This document shows, piece after piece, positions 52,501 through 59,653 of a stretch of DNA of 64,000 bases. Both the position numbers and the translations under genes were made by a program. Location of the stretch: NCBI RefSeq assembly GCF_003130705.1, contig NZ_CP021354.1, positions 2,914,001 to 2,978,000 of the forward strand, read 5' to 3'. The number at the start of each line of letters is the position of its first letter. Position 1 is the stretch's first letter. Origin of the DNA: Rhodococcus oxybenzonivorans (GTDB lineage: Bacteria; Actinomycetota; Actinomycetes; Mycobacteriales; Mycobacteriaceae). The notes beneath the pieces were generated by a model. The model was not told the DNA's origin and searched no databases. It was given only the letters and a program-made list of their open reading frames with translations.

Positions 52501-54522
52501 TTCTGGCCGCTGCAGGTGGGCGCCGGCCTGGTGATCGCCGCACCCGACGGGCACCGCGATCCGCGGTATCTGTCCAGGCTCGTCCGGGAACGGCAGGTGA
52601 CGACCATTCACTTCGTGCCGTCGATGCTTTCCGTCTTCCTCGCCGAACCCTCTGCCGCCCAGTGTGAGTCGCTACGATTGGTGTTCTGTTCGGGTGAGGC
52701 TCTCACCCCGGAGCAGGCGCAGCGGTTCCGGTCGGTCAGTGGGGCGGACCTGCACAATCTGTACGGCCCCACGGAGGCGGCCGTCGACGTAACCTACTGG
52801 GCCACAAGTGCCGCCGACCTCCACGCGGTGCCCATCGGGCGTCCTGTGTGGAACACCCAGCTCCACGTCCTCGATGCGCGGTTGCATCCGGTGCCCAACG
52901 GTGTGGTGGGGGAGTTGTACCTGGCTGGAGACCAGCTGGCGCGCGGCTATCTCCGGCGGCCGGACCTGTCGGCGGACCGCTTCGTCGCCAACCCCTACAC
53001 GCCGGGGGCACGCATGTACCGGACCGGTGACCTCGTGCGACGCCGGGGCGGTGGAGCGCTGGAGTATCTGGGCCGCAGCGACTTCCAGGTGAAGCTGCGC
53101 GGCCAGCGCATCGAACTCGGCGAAATCGAAACAGCCCTCGAAGCGCATCCGGACGTCAACCAGGCGGTGGTGGTCGTGCACCGCGACTCCCGTGGGGACG
53201 AGGCACTGATCGCGTACCTGGTGCGAGGGCACTCACCGAGTTCACCCGACGTGCGCGCCCACCTGTCCGCGCGGCTCCCGTCGTACATGATTCCGGCGCA
53301 CATCGTCGAACTCGGCGCCCTCCCGCTGTCGCCGAACGGCAAACTCGACCGCGCCGCGCTGCCCCTACCGGAGCTGTCCTCGGCTGCCGTCGAATACGCG
53401 GCGCCTCGCACCGCGGCCGAGAAAATGGTTGCCCGCGTCTTCGAGGAAGTGCTCGGCCTGGAACGGGTGGGCCGCACGGACAACTTCTTCGATCTGGGCG
53501 GCAACTCGCTGATCGCGACCCGTGTCGCCTCCGCACTCGCCGATGAACTGGCAAGCGACTTTCCGCTTCAGTGGATGTTCACCGACCCCACGCCGCAGTC
53601 GCTGGGGGAGCGGATCGCGAAGTCGACGGCGGACGGTGTCCTCGACACCGGTGCGTCCCTCGACGTCCTCCTGCCGATCCGCACCCGCGGAGCGGCGGAA
53701 CCGCTGTTCTGCGTTCACCCCTTCATCGGGCTCGCGTGGAGTTACGCCGGGTTGAGTGGGCACCTGACCCAGGATCGGCCGATCTACGGGCTGCAGTCCC
53801 CGGCACTCACCGAGGACGAGGCGCCGCTCGCGTCGATCACCGAGTTCGCCGCGCGGTATGTGCGCGAGATCCGCTCAATTCAGCCCCACGGCCCCTATCA
53901 CCTGCTCGGATGGTCCCTCGGTGGGGTGATCGCCCAGGAAATGGCCGTGCAGCTGCAGGCGGCCGGCGAGATCGTCCGACTCCTCGGGATGCTCGACAGT
54001 TACGTCGGGCTCGAGCGCAGTGCGAGCACCGAGAACCCCGCTACCGTGGCGGACCTCCTGGGCGGCTTCGGTCTCGAACTGCCCACGACGGGCGGATTCG
54101 ACGAGCTCGCGGCGGACGGCATATTCGACGCAGAGCGAGCCGCAGCGCTCCTCGGGGCGATCGGGGGACCGCTGGCGAGCCTCACCGCGCCGCAACTCGC
54201 CCGTATCTACGCAAACGCGCAGCGGGCGCCGGAGCTGATCGATCGGCACCAGCCGCGGATGTTCGACGGCGACCTCGTATTCTTCACTGCTGCACTGGAC
54301 GACGGATTCCACGTCGATCCGGTGACGTGCTGGAAGCCTCACGTCGGCGGCGGCATTCACGAGCACCCCGTCGACGCGACGCACTGGACGATGACGACGC
54401 CGGAGGCGCTCGCGGTGATCGGGCCGCGCCTCGCGACACCCGGTCCGATGCGTGATGCCATCAGCGGACCCGATGGCAACGACCCGGACGACAGCGAGGA
54501 ACGGCAGCCGTCCGTCCGCTAG
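36880..54522 (+). CDS. NRPS, third open segment (end of A4 through module 9 and thioesterase)
   Basis: An open frame of 5,880 codons. The first 35 or so residues (to about 36985) are out of the NRPS frame; sense begins at [20 protein letters not shown] inside A4. It then holds T4, five whole modules (5-9), and the thioesterase with nucleophile motif GWSLGG. There is no proper start: GTG 36880 lies in the wrong frame of the A4 coding region and has no ribosome site. If the three indels are errors this is simply the last 60 percent of the 9,836-residue enzyme. Confidence 0.78.
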   Translation: MGSPTRCRCRSVFRSGIRRRMCSIPGCIRCRRGGGELYLGGVQLARGYVGRADLTSDRFLANPFGVPGARMYRTGDLVRRRRDGVLEYVGRTDFQVKFRGQRIELGEIESVLRAHPAVTGAAVTVYADAVTGDHLVAYVTAESALEVSVVRAHASAALPSYMVPSAFVVLDEFPLNTSGKLDRKALPAPEFTTTGTEYTAPRTPGEGQVAAVFADVLQADRVGAHDNFFDLGGNSLSVTRVAARLTELSGNRLSVRDVFDAPTVAALALRLAQPVPGGPRPALTAVTRPEHIPLSLAQQRMWFLNQFDTTSPAYNLPFAVRLSGVLDARALASAVDDVVARHESLRTVFPDTPDGPAQVVLASADAAVTVETVDATEGELGARIIAFASRGFDVTVETPVRALLVRTGPTEHVLAMSLHHIASDGWSFGPLSRDVVTAYAARTAGVVPQWASLAVQYADFTLWQRAVLGTDDDPSSLMSTQLAYWANTLAGAPDELRLPFDRPRPPQPTFAGATVAFEIDPAVHRGIDRLARRDGATTFMVMHAALALLLGRLSATDDVVIGSPIAGRGERALDDLVGMFVNTLVLRTALRGGDTFREYLGRVRDADLEAFGSADVPFERLVDVLAPVRTTAHHPIYQVALSMSPMPTGTFDLPGLRVGVEDIDPGVAKIDLQLTLGENIDADGTPCGIRAEFLYATELFDADTVLGFARRFQQILAVVVTDPDVVVGDVDVLEADEHAALTPASGRAGFDPVPLPRLLTAAVRSNPEGVAVTGPSVAGVWASLSYRELDESSTQLARLLIDLQVGPEVAVAVALPRSLESVSSVWAVAKTGAAFVPVDPGYPAERIGHMLDDCGAPVGITTTAVRAALPDGVEWIVLDDDEVQAALAGYPCLPVTDADRAAALSVDHPAYVIYTSGSTGRPKGVAVTHRGLVNLVADERDRLSVTPRSRTLHFASPSFDASVFEWMMAIGAGATMVVAPPTIFGGAELAEFLAEHRITHAFCTPAALASVDHRGLDHLETVVVAGDVCPPELVARWAPGRRMVNAYGPSETTIMSSATSPLVAGEPVTVGSPTVGVDVLVLDARLRPVPRGVRGELYVSGPSVARGYVGRAGLTAERFVADPSGSGGRMYRTGDVVRWMRDTAGPDVLEFLGRSDFQVKIRGFRIELGEIDAVLSGHEAVEFAHTVGHEDGAGLTRLVSYVLPASGAVVDPSVLTAFAGRSLPGYMVPSAIVVLETLPLTPAGKLDRAALPAPVFTRRGDFAAPETPQQQAVAAVFADVVGETSISLDDNFFDLGGNSLSATQVVSRVGSALGTRIAVRTLFDNPTVRLLTAAAESGAVVDRPALVATERPVQVPLSPAQQRMWFLNRFDPTSPAYNIPLALRMSGRIDVATLRAALADVLARHETLRTVYPPTDDGAEQVIVPVDTIPLDLTPLRLSGEDLTTAVLRYASTGFDVTAEPPLRVHLFRESRSEHILLFVVHHISADGWSFVPLATDVMTAYASRAAGQPPVWAPLPVQYADYAVWQRTLLGDAADPQSLAAGQLAYWTTTLAGLPDHLALPTDRPRPPVPSNRGGTVRLSLDSDSHRALLDLARAHNASLFMAIHTGLAALLARVGAGADVAIGTSVAGRGEQALDALVGMFVNTLVLRTEVWPHATVAELLGQVRSVDLEAFSHVDVPFEQLVEVINPTRSTAFHPLFQVALALQNLERPTLELPGLEVSGLDIDSPVAKFDLNFVLAARHDDDGTPTGLDLELGYARDLFDEETAHRIGAAFLRVLAEMAHRPRTRIGDLDLLGDDQRAALTEWSRGPVREHRHRTLVDLLEEQARTTPEAPAVHWRDSALTYRDFDARVNRLARKLIGAGVAPDTVVAVEVPRSLDLLVAIHAVIRAGGAYTPLDPDQPAQRNNDIVEQSGARLLLTTSALSDDGDTARRYGIDAIVVDHLDPHEFASAPIRLDERIAPLRPDNIAYVLFTSGSTGRPKGVAVSHAAISGQLDWLCAHYEIGGGDTLLLKTPITFDVSVWECFAPLAAGARLVIAEPDGHRDPDYLTAVIRQHEVSVIHFVPAMLAAVAGGPGLADLPSLRYVLVGGEAVSPEAVDDFRAAHPAEIDNTYGPTEAAVTTTSFAARSDNGDTVPIGSPVWNTSTLVLDERLRPVPIGVPGELYLGGAQLARGYLGRPDLTAERFVADPYSAAGERLYRTGDLVRWKREGRLEYLGRTDFQVKVRGFRIELAEVVSTLLRHEDVLQAVVVSHSDPHTGDHLVGYVVPRAGIDLDVDAVRDHAAGTLPSYMVPSLLIPLTTLPLTPNGKVDRNALPAPVFAVTADYTAPRTETERLVADIVADLLDVPRVGVHDNFFALGGNSLSATKLSTRLGAATGTRIAIRDVFDAATVEALARRVAAQVPSSATAPLTATERPARIPLSLAQQRMWFLNQFDTSSPAYNLPAVVRLSGALDTAALGAAIDDLIARHESLRTVFPDSPAGPHQMILESGDVVHDLTPVPVTETCLRDDLSEFVLTGFDVSHAVPVRVRVYSLGASEHVLALVVHHISADGASMDPLINDVMTAYASRAAGSEPLWAPLPVQYADYALWQRQMLGDDSDPASLAAEQVRYWTRALDNVPDQLFLPRDRARPAVPSHRGAAVRFSLSPDTHRALAELARAHGASLFMVAHAALAVLLSRLSTTFDIPIGTAVAGRGRRELDDIIGMFVNTLVLRTELDPGASFVSLLGQVRDVDLEAFAHADLPFERLVEVLSPVRSTSHHPLFQVALGVQAPSLDRLELDGVTASPLSVDVDIAKFDLHFTLVERVDGSAEPAGIDGELVYATDIFDAGTAAEYTLRLQRIFESVVADPQRAVGDIPVLGNDEYEALTPVRGADARPVQMLTEILADAVAAAPDEPAVVFDGRSMSYRDLDERSNQLARLLVDRGVGPETRVALALPRSSESVMAVWAVAKSGAAFVPIDPRYPEDRIRHMVQDSGAMVGITVSAERPLLPDSIRWLLLDDTALEERCTHESRLPLTNRDRMRPILPDQVAYVIYTSGSTGRPKGVAVTHRGLVNLVTDERELLAVTSGSRVLHFASPSFDASVFEMLMALSAGATLVVAPPTIYGGSELAELLAAEHVTHAFSTPAALASVDHHGLDDLAVVVVAGDVCPPELVARWAPGRRMVNAYGPSEATIMSSITAPLRAGEPVTIGGPSRGVQALVLDGRLRPVPVGVPGELYVSGPSLARGYLGRPGLTAERFVADPFGEPGALMYRTGDLVRWREDRVLDFVGRTDHQVKIRGFRIELGEIDAALTAHPQLEYATTIGHQHPNGDTSLVAYVLPFSGEDVDRVEVAKFIGETLPGYMIPSSITILDALPLTPAGKLDRAALPEPVFAAADRPFEEPRNPLEVIVAGVFAEVLALSAVGIHNGFFDLGGNSLLATQVVSRINAALDVHVGVREIFEAPTVAALAARLTESARQGVRRPPLVAGPRPEHIPLSLAQQRMWFINQFDTASPAYNLPIALRLTGEFDLPAMRAAVADLVGRHESLRTVYPDSESGPHQVVVDDVGAVPDLTPISEHPDDVLERVIDFVTTGFDVTAEVPLRARIYRVAADDHVLVMVAHHISGDGWSLAPLARDVMLAYTARAEGHVPQWSPLPVQYADYSLWQRELLGDETDPESLANEQITYWKSALAGIPDRLSLPTDRPRPAVASNLGAHVTFTIDADTHTALLAVARRQNASLFMVMHTALTVLLARLSNDTDIAVGAPVAGRGDQFLDELVGMFVNTLVLRTSVELGGSFADNLAAARATDLGAFAHSDIPFERLVEVLNPARTRAHHPLFQVAFSFQNLARTALELPGLHVEGLDVPSAISNFDLHLTLSETYDHDRNPDVIEAQFTYATDLFDESTVQSFADRFLRILGSVAGDADVVVGGIDLLDGAEKVRILGGFNDTAAELPAATLVDLFSAQVARTPDAVALSFDGVDLTYAEFDRRVGVLARHLADRGVGPESVVGLAMNRSVELLVGMYAILRAGGAYLPIDLTHPADRLAYVLDVAAPVCILTTSSDGFVAGGVPTIEIDGSFLDTPIAFDAPNLAAPRPENTAYLIFTSGSTGRPKGVAVPHAAIVNQLLWKQHQYPLDTTDAVVQKTPVTFDLSVWELFWPLVSGARLVIARPDGHRDPAYLADLMREQQVTAAHFVPSLLEAFLATPGAAQQPALRRVLCIGEALPPDLAARARSAFGSAVALHNLYGPTEAAVSVTSWQHSVDDRDSVPIGTPAWNTQAFVLDGRLQPVPLGVAGELYLAGDQLARGYVARPELTAERFVANPFGAAGSRLYRTGDVVRWRLRGTEGVLDYLERSDFQVKVRGFRIELGEIESALSGCPGVQQAVVVAHQDPTTGTALVGYAVPEDGATLVVADVLADVARRVPDYMVPAALVVLDALPLTANGKLDRKALPVPEFGTAHDEYRAPETDMEAAVAAAFGDVLGVERVGADASFFELGGNSLVATRVVARLSETLGRRVEIRTLFEAPTVAGLARLLESTENADADRPRLAPAERPARIPLSSAQRRMWFLNRLDPDSAADNIPVAVHLSGSLDVDALQHAVTDVVGRHESLRTVYPDSPEGPHQMILPVDQVGGELSVVSADATELAGLIAAVATTGFDVTAEVPFRVRIFRLSDTEHVLALVVHHISGDGWSMAPMVRDVMTAYAARSAGAAPQWSPLPVQYADYALWQRDLLGDESDPTSLAAQQLAFWTRTLAGAPDQLNLPTDRPRPAVSSYRGRSIDFLVPAALHHGLHQTARDANATLFMVVHSALAVLLSRLAGTSDIAIGTPVAGRGERVLDDLIGMFVNTLVLRQQVDGARTFAEFVADIRDTDLAAFAHADVPFERLVEVINPARSTGRHPLFQVMLTFQNLDQETLELGDLAVSGVDLDVDLAKFDLQLTLMERVDADGRADGITARLTYACDLFDESTVHVFGERFLQVLASAVDDPGVPVGDIDVLGAGERKQIVGTNATSHDVLAGTLPSLFGAQVAATPDRTALVFDGEELTYAEFDARANALARRLIEQGVGPESVVAVAMRRSVELLVSIYAVGKAGGAYLPVDPDHPAERTASVLETAAPVCVLVDGETVDTAVPVIDIAAEDFTGYSRAVVTDRERLAPLSSANTAYVIFTSGSTGRPKGVAVTHGAIVNRLLWMQHEYGLTAEDVVLQKTPVTFDVSVWELFWPLQVGAGLVIAAPDGHRDPRYLSRLVRERQVTTIHFVPSMLSVFLAEPSAAQCESLRLVFCSGEALTPEQAQRFRSVSGADLHNLYGPTEAAVDVTYWATSAADLHAVPIGRPVWNTQLHVLDARLHPVPNGVVGELYLAGDQLARGYLRRPDLSADRFVANPYTPGARMYRTGDLVRRRGGGALEYLGRSDFQVKLRGQRIELGEIETALEAHPDVNQAVVVVHRDSRGDEALIAYLVRGHSPSSPDVRAHLSARLPSYMIPAHIVELGALPLSPNGKLDRAALPLPELSSAAVEYAAPRTAAEKMVARVFEEVLGLERVGRTDNFFDLGGNSLIATRVASALADELASDFPLQWMFTDPTPQSLGERIAKSTADGVLDTGASLDVLLPIRTRGAAEPLFCVHPFIGLAWSYAGLSGHLTQDRPIYGLQSPALTEDEAPLASITEFAARYVREIRSIQPHGPYHLLGWSLGGVIAQEMAVQLQAAGEIVRLLGMLDSYVGLERSASTENPATVADLLGGFGLELPTTGGFDELAADGIFDAERAAALLGAIGGPLASLTAPQLARIYANAQRAPELIDRHQPRMFDGDLVFFTAALDDGFHVDPVTCWKPHVGGGIHEHPVDATHWTMTTPEALAVIGPRLATPGPMRDAISGPDGNDPDDSEERQPSVR
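37740..40920 (+). other. NRPS module 5: C5, A5, T5
   Basis: C5 has HHIASDG near 38134; its first 83 bp are identical to C4. A5 ([35 protein letters not shown]) has the same by-eye pocket as A1 and A7. The start of A5 ([20 protein letters not shown]) is also close to the A1 start ([20 protein letters not shown]). The carrier motif is [10 protein letters not shown] near 40758. Confidence 0.75.
37768..37850 (+). repeat. 83-bp identical patch at the start of C5 (partner 34590-34672)
   Basis: Partner of the patch at the start of C4. Identity extends from motif C1 ([20 protein letters not shown]) through PFAVRLSG and then stops abruptly. Confidence 0.8.
40930..44120 (+). other. NRPS module 6: C6, A6, T6
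   Basis: C6 has HHISADG near 41323. A6 has [24 protein letters not shown] and [14 protein letters not shown], giving pocket residues D-V-W-H-L-G-T-V-T-K, unlike any other module here. No confident substrate. The carrier motif is [10 protein letters not shown] near 43958, where Ala replaces the usual D/E. Confidence 0.72.
44130..47290 (+). other. NRPS module 7: C7, A7, T7
   Basis: C7 has HHISADG near 44521, but the next residue is alanine (DGASM) where every other internal C domain here has tryptophan (DGWS). A7 has the A1/A5 pocket ([35 protein letters not shown]). The carrier motif is [10 protein letters not shown] near 47130. Confidence 0.74.
47300..50490 (+). other. NRPS module 8: C8, A8, T8
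   Basis: C8 has HHISGDG near 47696. A8 reads [24 protein letters not shown] and [13 protein letters not shown], giving pocket residues D-L-W-H-L-I-L-V-S-K. It is related to A3/A4 (same I, L, V, S positions) but differs at three positions. The carrier motif is [10 protein letters not shown] near 50318. Confidence 0.72.
50500..53640 (+). other. NRPS module 9: C9, A9 (serine-type), T9
   Basis: C9 has HHISGDG near 50890. A9 reads [24 protein letters not shown] and [13 protein letters not shown], giving D-V-W-H-F-S-L-V-D-K, identical to the EntF serine code. L-serine is therefore a strong prediction for the last residue. The carrier motif is [10 protein letters not shown] near 53500. Confidence 0.82.
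53650..54480 (+). other. NRPS C-terminal thioesterase domain
   Basis: A type I thioesterase of the alpha/beta-hydrolase fold. After T9 the text runs [20 protein letters not shown] (strand and oxyanion region), then [19 protein letters not shown] with the nucleophile serine near 53912, LGMLDSYVG with a candidate acid, and DATHWTM with the catalytic histidine near 54378. It releases the finished chain by hydrolysis or by ring closure; which of the two cannot be read from the sequence. A disordered acidic tail follows. Confidence 0.85.
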
Positions 54523-54785
54523 GTGAGAGTGCCCGAAAGTCTGCCGCTCCGTGGGGCAGGTCCTGCTCGCCGACCAGTGCATACCCGTGGGTTCCGGAAA
54601 CGAGGGGCATGCCAACAACCGGCGCAATTTCGACGAGGGCTCAGCGGCTTTCCATTGAGACCGACAGGTCCTCGAACCGGACTGGCGGATGTGCAGTGTT
54701 CGGGCACCTGCGGCATTCGCACCGAAGGCCGGCTTGGCAACCACACAGGGAAGGGCGCTTTTCGTAGTGCCACCGACAGACCCGG

Positions 54786-54950
54786 TTACAGAAGCGAAGA
54801 GACGAACGGCACGATCGCGATCACACACGCGGAGCGGGTAACGGCACCGCCTAGTGCCGCGATCACCGAGAGGACTGCCAGGGGGGCATGCACTTCGCGG
54901 ACAAGTATTGCGGGGCCTCTCGCTGCCTCGCTTCTCTCGGTCTTCGACAT
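54786..54950 (-). CDS. Very small membrane protein downstream of tetR
   Basis: A 54-residue frame whose ATG (54950) starts 2 nt after the TGA of the TetR gene on the same strand. The N-terminus is charged (MSKTERSEAARG) and the rest is one long hydrophobic span (APLAVLSVIAALGGAVTRSA, then CVIAIVPFVSSLL). A GAGG lies about 11 nt upstream, and the junction fits translational coupling. I do not recognise the family. Its tight coupling suggests it is made with the regulator; a membrane partner or sensor role is inference. The 263 bp between it and the NRPS stop hold no other gene I can support. Confidence 0.5.
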   Translation of the reverse strand: MSKTERSEAARGPAILVREVHAPLAVLSVIAALGGAVTRSACVIAIVPFVSSLL

Positions 54951-54952
54951 TG

Positions 54953-55621
54953 TCAATTCGCCTCGGCCGCGGAACCGGGCACGGTAGGTGGGGTACCGGC
55001 GAGGATCTCTGCACGCGCTGCAACGACCGCGTCGTCGTGCGCGGACTGTGTAGCCGCATTGGGGCCCAGTGCGAGGTATTCCAAGAGAAGTCCGCGATGC
55101 ACCGCAACGATCCGCGCAGCGATCGACCGAGCTGCCCGAGGCGGTGCCCCCGCTCTTTCGATCGCATCGGCCATTGGGGTAAGCCACTCGTCCACGGCGG
55201 GCCGGAGAAAGCTCTCACACAAACCTGGATCTCGCGCTGCTGCTGAATAGATTTCGAAGAACAGAGCAATTCGACGTCGCCCGGATGGAGCCGAAGCCTC
55301 CGCCCATGCCAGGTTCAATCCTTCGGCAATGACGTCCGCAACTGCTTCGGGTCCCGATCGCTGCTCCGACTCGGCCGCGAGGCAACGGATTCGGGAAATC
55401 AACTCGCGCGACATGTCCAGGTAGGACGCACGCACCCTGTCCACCACAGCGTCGATCAACACCTCACGGCTGCCGAAATGGTGAAGGAGATTGCGAGTTG
55501 ACGTTCCGAGATCTTCAGCGAGTGGGCGCAGCGTCAGGCCGAACAAACCGTGCTCCTCGGCATATGCAGTACATCCGTCGAGCAACTCTCGGTACCTGGC
55601 GGCATCCTTGTGACGACCCAT
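54953..55621 (-). CDS. TetR-family transcriptional regulator
   Basis: A 222-residue regulator. The N-terminal HTH reads YAEEHGLFGLTLRPLAEDLG, then TSTRNLLHHFGSREVLIDAV, the TetR recognition pattern with LLHHFGS in place of the usual LYYHFGS. The C-terminal all-helical ligand domain (residues 60-210) is typical in size and has RRRIALFFEIYSAAARDPGL as a clear helix. It is divergent from the FBP-domain gene, with a palindromic operator between them, so it probably represses itself and that gene. The inducer is unknown. Confidence 0.88.
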   Translation of the reverse strand: MGRHKDAARYRELLDGCTAYAEEHGLFGLTLRPLAEDLGTSTRNLLHHFGSREVLIDAVVDRVRASYLDMSRELISRIRCLAAESEQRSGPEAVADVIAEGLNLAWAEASAPSGRRRIALFFEIYSAAARDPGLCESFLRPAVDEWLTPMADAIERAGAPPRAARSIAARIVAVHRGLLLEYLALGPNAATQSAHDDAVVAARAEILAGTPPTVPGSAAEAN

Positions 55622-55636
55622 GCCGGCAATTTTATA

Positions 55637-55664
55637 CTACGATCGGTTCATGAATCGTTCGTAG
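55637..55664. promoter_or_regulatory. TetR-type palindromic operator between tetR and the FBP gene
   Basis: A 28-bp dyad centred between 55650 and 55651: outer arms CTACGA and TCGTAG are perfect, and the inner eight-base arms (TCGGTTCA and TGAATCGT) match at six of eight positions. A -10-like TATACT (55633-55638) overlaps its left end, with TTGTGA at 55608 as a possible -35 for the rightward gene. The position suits repression of both divergent genes. Confidence 0.65.
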
Positions 55665-55682
55665 CAACAAAAGGGGATGGAC

Positions 55683-56177
55683 ATGCAGAGCCTGACGAAG
55701 AAGGAGATCCTTCGCTCCTTCGTCAACAGCTCCCAGAGCCGAATCAAGACAGTGGCCTTTCCTCCGAGCTTCGATGAGACGGAGTGGGAGGAGTTGGACT
55801 TTTACGGATGGGTCGATCCACGCTCCCCTCAACGGGCGTATCTGGTCACCACACACGCGTCCGGAGTGACTGGCATCGAACTCCGGAGGGCGAACTCCGA
55901 GGGTGCTCGTCCACGCAGCGCCATGTGCAACCTCTGCCACGCGGTACATCGTCACGGCGGGACTGCTCTTTTCACCGCGCGTAAGGCCGGCGCGTCGGGA
56001 AAGGCAGGTAACAGCATCGGCACCTACCTGTGCATCGATTTCTGCTGCTCGCTCTATGCCCGGGGCCTGAAATTCTTGCCGGACAATCAGCCCGAACATG
56101 CCCTCCCCACACAGACGCGTATAGCACAGCTATGCCATCGACTCGACGGATTCGTCGCCCGCGTTCTCACTACGTGA
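55683..56177 (+). CDS. FBP-domain zinc protein (EF-G-binding / FusB-like C-terminal fold)
   Basis: A 164-residue protein. The opening SLTKKEILRSFVNSSQSRIK and the core DFYGWVDPRSPQRAYLV match the FBP family (a treble-clef zinc domain related to FusB of staphylococci, which binds elongation factor G and rescues it from fusidic acid). Four cysteines suited to zinc binding are visible: MCNLC near residue 80 and CIDFCC near 119, with GNSIGTYLC between. The ATG at 55683 has AAGGGG 6 nt upstream; ATG 55677 abuts the ribosome site. Ribosome-associated function is expected from the family. Control by the adjacent TetR is likely from the shared operator. Confidence 0.8.
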   Translation: MQSLTKKEILRSFVNSSQSRIKTVAFPPSFDETEWEELDFYGWVDPRSPQRAYLVTTHASGVTGIELRRANSEGARPRSAMCNLCHAVHRHGGTALFTARKAGASGKAGNSIGTYLCIDFCCSLYARGLKFLPDNQPEHALPTQTRIAQLCHRLDGFVARVLTT

Positions 56178-56447
56178 TGAATACGCACTCCGCACGCGTA
56201 TATGGTGTTCGAATCTCTTGACTCCGAGGACCACGAAGCTGGGCGGGGTGGATGGATACCGGATTATCTCCGGCTTGCGAATGCGGAAAACCCGGTCACC
56301 GTTCGCTGTGTTCTGGTTCCCGCGAGGAAAGCGAGACTTCATGGGAACGGCGCGTTGTTCCCAGTTTTCGAGTCGCACGCGAGGACGCAACGCCCTGTGA
56401 GGGCAAGAAGTGGGTCGCCACATCAGGCGTTGTTCCTGTGTGCCGGT
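56178..56447. other. Intergenic, no gene seen
   Basis: This lies between the FBP gene and the decayed fragment. No frame with a ribosome site was found. Composition is more mixed (several A-rich stretches), as expected for decaying DNA. Confidence 0.3.
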
Positions 56448-56705
56448 CAGGTGGAGGTGAAACCATCGGAGTATTGCAGCGAGTCGACCAGCACATAGAC
56501 CGACCAGTTCTGATACATGTAGAGCCCGAGCGTGGCGCCGAACCAGCCGAAGCATTTTCTTGTTTCGCATCAGTTCGCGCAAGGTGTATTGGGTGCCGAT
56601 TTCGATGCGTACGATGGGCTCCGGCAGCGGTTTACCCGCTTGCCGAGCAATGCCTTCGAGGCCGCCATGCAATTCCACCGGCCGGCCGGAAGTTGACCCA
56701 CCCAA
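56448..56705 (-). pseudogene. Decayed gene end, family not identified
   Basis: The minus strand reads VELHGGLEGIARQAGKPLPE, then PIVRIEIGTQYTLRELMRNK and KMLR, and after a one-base frame change near 56555 continues FGATLGLYMYQNWSVYVLVD and SLQYSDGFTST before a TGA at 56448-56450. Both parts look like real protein, the second with an aromatic, membrane-like helix. Codon use is less GC-biased than in neighbours. The only ATG (56705) has no ribosome site. I could not name the family; it is a broken C-terminal remnant. Confidence 0.45.
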
Positions 56706-56896
56706 CGACGCCGAGTTGAGGACCGTGCCGCTCAGGGATCACTCGGCATTGTGGACCCGTTCGGGCCTATCACTCGAATGGTGCCGAATGAGAACGTCCT
56801 GGCCGGTTGTGAGCGTCGTGAGGACCTCGATTCATGCCGTCATCTCTTGAGACTGAATCATCGGCTCACATCAAACAGGCGTGCTGCGAACGGATC

Positions 56897-57382
56897 TCAG
56901 AGCGAGATGACAGCTTCGATTGCAGGCGCGGACACGTGAGCAGTAGCGGTACTCAGCCAGAACCGGACGCGGCCGAGGCCCGACGCGACATAGGCCGCGT
57001 TACCCGAGGTTTGATATCGATCCGGGCGGCTGTCCATCGGATAGACCGTGCGACTGCCCGCCGCGCCCGTATCAAGGTTCTCCCAATGCACGGTCACCGG
57101 GATAAGGCACGAGGTCAGTTCGTGCGGTACTCCTCGTAGCTCCGCGGGCACATAGAACTCTGGTGACAGCAGAATGTATGCCTCGGCACCTGGCCACCCG
57201 CTCGAAAGACCCACCGTCATAGGGATCCGGGCAACACCGCATTGACTGACGTCCTCGGCCATAGCCCATGTGTCACCAGCTTGCCCCGGCACCGGAGCGG
57301 CGGAGACCGATCCACCACCGACCACAGCGGCCGCAGAGACCGCGGCAGACGCAAACACAATCCGACCAACAGATTTCAACAT
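56897..57382 (-). CDS. Secreted protein of unknown function
   Basis: A 161-residue protein. The N-terminus KSVGRIVFASAAVSAAAVVG followed by GGSVSAAPVPG is a clear signal peptide with AxA cleavage around residue 30. The mature part is small, beta-rich in appearance and has two cysteines (SQCGV and TSCLIP) that could pair. The ATG at 57382 has GGGGGG just upstream; the longer frame to 57481 lacks a signal at its start. No family is recognised. Confidence 0.6.
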   Translation of the reverse strand: MLKSVGRIVFASAAVSAAAVVGGGSVSAAPVPGQAGDTWAMAEDVSQCGVARIPMTVGLSSGWPGAEAYILLSPEFYVPAELRGVPHELTSCLIPVTVHWENLDTGAAGSRTVYPMDSRPDRYQTSGNAAYVASGLGRVRFWLSTATAHVSAPAIEAVISL

Positions 57383-57685
57383 CGCCCCCCATTTCGGCGA
57401 GGAAGGCTGTCCCACAGCCACTCGCATCTCCGTCAATCCATTCGAGTGGATATCACCATCTCCGAATCGATCGTTACACACTGGCGAGGGCTGACCGAAA
57501 GCACACGTTAAATGTGATTGGAGAGAGTCGGCCTACGCGGCAGGGTTCAATCATCTGCACCCTAGTCCGGATGCCACCGGTGGACGCGCTGGTTCGCGGC
57601 GGCCTCGGCGCGGGTAGTTGGTACTCACTCACAGGCAGGATCAGGCGGAGGTGATCGCCGAAGTGTGGGGGACAGGCTGGCGGGT
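57383..57685. other. Intergenic, promoter region of the secreted protein
   Basis: About 300 bp with lower GC around 57450-57550. No frame is supported. It should hold the minus-strand promoter of the secreted-protein gene. Confidence 0.3.
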
Positions 57686-57978
57686 TTACCTGAACGTGGG
57701 CAGATGGGTGCGGCTCTCGCTGCTTCCGTTGGCGGTTCGCATCGCGTCTAGCAACGATCTGATGTCGGCGGTGTGGGTCGCGGTGTCGAAGACGAACCAG
57801 ACGCCGCGTGCGGGTACCGTGCCTGGGTTGTAGAACAGGTGTGGCCGGCTCGAGTCGAAGCAGAACGAGTCGCCGGGGCCCAGGTCATTTTCGTCGAAGT
57901 CGAGCCGATGATGCCCTCGCCAATCTTCCACAACCGTCGGCCGGAGGCCGCTTCCACCCATTGTCCGTCGATAAACAT
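57686..57978 (-). pseudogene. Fusion remnant: aldehyde-dehydrogenase-like start joined to the tail of a cupin regulator
   Basis: From 57978 the minus strand reads MFIDGQWVEAASGRRLW, which resembles the opening of aldehyde dehydrogenases (xxIDGxWVxAxSGR). Within 60 nt a different frame takes over with LGPGDSFCFDSSRPHLFYNP and GTVPARGVWFVFDTATH, the C-terminal cupin of HTH-cupin regulators, stopping at 57686. A deletion joining two former neighbours explains both parts. Neither domain is complete, so no function is expected. Confidence 0.4.
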
Positions 57979-58027
57979 CTGTTTGGGAGATCGCCTTGCG
58001 TGCCATTCTCTGGGCGGCGTATCGCAA

Positions 58028-58367
58028 CGAGTGTGCGGCTCGTACGGACCTGTGTCTTGTCCCGAGTCAGGTGGGATTCGACCACTTAATTAAGGCCTCG
58101 AACTCGGCCTCGGGGTCTCCGAAAAGTTCGGTCACAGCGGCTGCAACTTCTGTATCGGACCCTGCCGGTATCGATTTGTCGGCAGTCCCGTCATGCCGAT
58201 CTGGGCGCGGGCGCCACGGCCGGTGAGCACCGGCTTTCGAGCGACCGGCGGAATCTGTCAATGTTTCCGAACAGCCGTTCTGTTCGGTCGAACGGCTCTC
58301 CAAGGTCTATGGAAAGTCGCGTAGCGCCCTAGACGGCATTTGCCCCTGCCATCAGTCCCTGGTTTGT
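58028..58367. other. Intergenic with a small decayed tail
   Basis: A minus-strand frame ends SDTEVAAAVTELFGDPEAEF and EALIKWSNPT before a stop near 58067. It reads like a helical protein tail but has only an unsupported start. The rest looks non-coding and leads into the toxin-antitoxin promoter. Confidence 0.3.
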
Positions 58368-58398
58368 TAACAGTGAGGTAGACTGTTAGTAACTGTTA
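58368..58398 (+). promoter_or_regulatory. Three-half-site operator before the RES toxin-antitoxin genes
   Basis: TAACAGT (58368-58374) and ACTGTTA (58382-58388) form a perfect 7-bp inverted repeat with a 7-nt spacer; a second ACTGTTA follows at 58392-58398, one helical turn (10 bp) further on. The last half-site runs into AGGAGG, the antitoxin ribosome site. The layout fits autoregulation by the antitoxin or the complex. Confidence 0.65.
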
Positions 58399-58408
58399 GG
58401 AGGTGTTG

Positions 58409-59008
58409 ATGGGCACGATCGATGACCGCTACCTCGCCGGCGACGTCGACTTCGAGGCCGCGGTGGGGGAGGCGCTCGGCACCCCGGTCTCGCGGGAAAC
58501 GATGCTGCCGCTGCTGCATGCGCTGCGCCGGGGAGCGCACCCCAACGCCCAGCTCAGCGACCACGACGCCGCCTTGTACGACGCGGCCGGGTTCTCCGAG
58601 GACCCACTTGCCCCGGCCGCTGCGGCCGCCGAGCGGGAACGACGTATGCGTGAGCTGACCGCCTCCGCCAAGACGGTCGAGGAGGTGGCCCGCCTGCTTG
58701 GGGTGTCGACGTCCCGGATCCGGCAGCGGGCCGGGACGGGCAGTGTGTGGACGATCAAGGTCGGCAACAAACTGTTGCTACCTGCGGTGCAGTTCACCGG
58801 TGCGGCGATGGTGCCGAACCTCGACCGTATCCTGACGGCCCTCCCGGACGGTTTGCATCCCCTCGCGCTCGAGAGGGCCCTGACCGACCCCAGGGCCGAC
58901 CTGGCTCTGGACGGGCGCCCGGTCTCGGTAATCGATTGGCTCGCCAGCGGCGGCGACGTCGAAACCGCACTAGAAGTGATCGCTCAAATCGAATGGGAGG
59001 CAGCGTAA
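58409..59008 (+). CDS. Xre/MbcA/ParS-type antitoxin of a RES toxin
   Basis: A 199-residue protein. Residues 85-120 hold a helix-turn-helix (KTVEEVARLLGVSTSRIRQR) followed by a short hairpin (VWTIKVGNKLLLPAVQF) resembling excisionase- or MerR-type DNA binding. The C-terminus (residues 145-199) has the toxin-binding pattern of this family, LDGRPVSVIDWLASGGDVET. The N-terminal 80 residues are helical and not recognised. The ATG at 58409 has AGGAGG 5 nt upstream. It is immediately followed by the RES toxin gene (TAA then GTG with no gap), so the two are coupled. It should neutralise the toxin and bind the operator at 58368-58398. Confidence 0.75.
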   Translation: MGTIDDRYLAGDVDFEAAVGEALGTPVSRETMLPLLHALRRGAHPNAQLSDHDAALYDAAGFSEDPLAPAAAAAERERRMRELTASAKTVEEVARLLGVSTSRIRQRAGTGSVWTIKVGNKLLLPAVQFTGAAMVPNLDRILTALPDGLHPLALERALTDPRADLALDGRPVSVIDWLASGGDVETALEVIAQIEWEAA

Positions 59009-59653
59009 GTGGCGAGGATGCTCCCGCACCCTCCGGCCGTCGACGACCTTTCCCACCACGGCATCCGCGATATCGAATACGCCCGGATCCCTACCACCGG
59101 GATGCTCTGGCGGGTGCACCGCACCACCAGCAGCCACGCGCTGGCCTGGAACGAGCTCCGCACCTATGGTCCGGTGCTGCGGTTCGACCCGCACCCGCTC
59201 CCGCGCGGTCACCACCCGCGGCACGGTGTCTGGTACGGAGCCACTGATGTGCACGGCGCACTCGCTGAAGCGTTCCAGGCCACCCGCACGATCGACCGGT
59301 TGGAGGAGGCGCCGTATCTGACCGGGCTGCATCCGGCCCGAGACCTGCGGCTCCTCGACGTCGGCGGGTTCGGGGCCGGCCGCTGGCCGACGCGGGTCGG
59401 TGGCACCTTCGCCCTCGATTCCGCCCCCCACGGCCTCACCCAACGGTGGGCCCGCACCATTGCTGCCGCGCACCCCGGGCTCGATGGACTGCTCTACCGG
59501 GGTCGGTTCTCAGGCGGCCCGTGTGCAGCGCTGTTCCCTCCGGCCGCCGACGCCTTCCCCGTCCGGCCGGCAACGTCGAATCCGCTCGCGCATCCCGGTC
59601 TGCAACGCCGTCTCGCCACGGCCGCGGAGGCGCTGGGCTACACCCTCGTCTGA
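59009..59653 (+). CDS. RES-domain toxin (NAD+-degrading family)
   Basis: A 214-residue RES-domain protein. Family motifs visible are LWRVHRTTSSHALAWN near residue 34, the GVWYGATDVHGALAEAF stretch (Tyr and Glu of the active site), and DGLLYRGRFSGGPCAALFPP containing the RES-type arginine-serine pocket. RES toxins of Xre-RES systems deplete NAD+ and stop growth when the antitoxin is lost. The start GTG 59009 follows the antitoxin stop directly, with GGGAGG 9 nt upstream. The length is normal for the family and the frame is intact, so the system is probably active. Confidence 0.85.
   Translation: MARMLPHPPAVDDLSHHGIRDIEYARIPTTGMLWRVHRTTSSHALAWNELRTYGPVLRFDPHPLPRGHHPRHGVWYGATDVHGALAEAFQATRTIDRLEEAPYLTGLHPARDLRLLDVGGFGAGRWPTRVGGTFALDSAPHGLTQRWARTIAAAHPGLDGLLYRGRFSGGPCAALFPPAADAFPVRPATSNPLAHPGLQRRLATAAEALGYTLV

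Larger units (their letters stand above)
25015..54522 (+). other. Complete NRPS locus: nine C-A-T modules plus thioesterase, split by three 1-bp indels
   Basis: Read across three single-G losses this is one gene of 29.5 kb encoding about 9,836 residues. Modules recur every 3.17 kb. Each condensation domain has HHxxxDG, each adenylation domain has TSGSTGxPKG and YGPxE, each carrier domain has LGGNSL, and the last has a thioesterase attached. There is no separate epimerisation, methylation or oxidation domain. The TGA at 33493 is made by G4 in place of G5 near 33489; two further G losses near 36975 and 36984 return the frame. Start is GTG 25015 behind a G-rich ribosome site, 91 nt after lnt, so it may be co-transcribed with it. 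No MbtH, phosphopantetheinyl transferase, exporter or dedicated regulator is adjacent. Confidence 0.85.
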
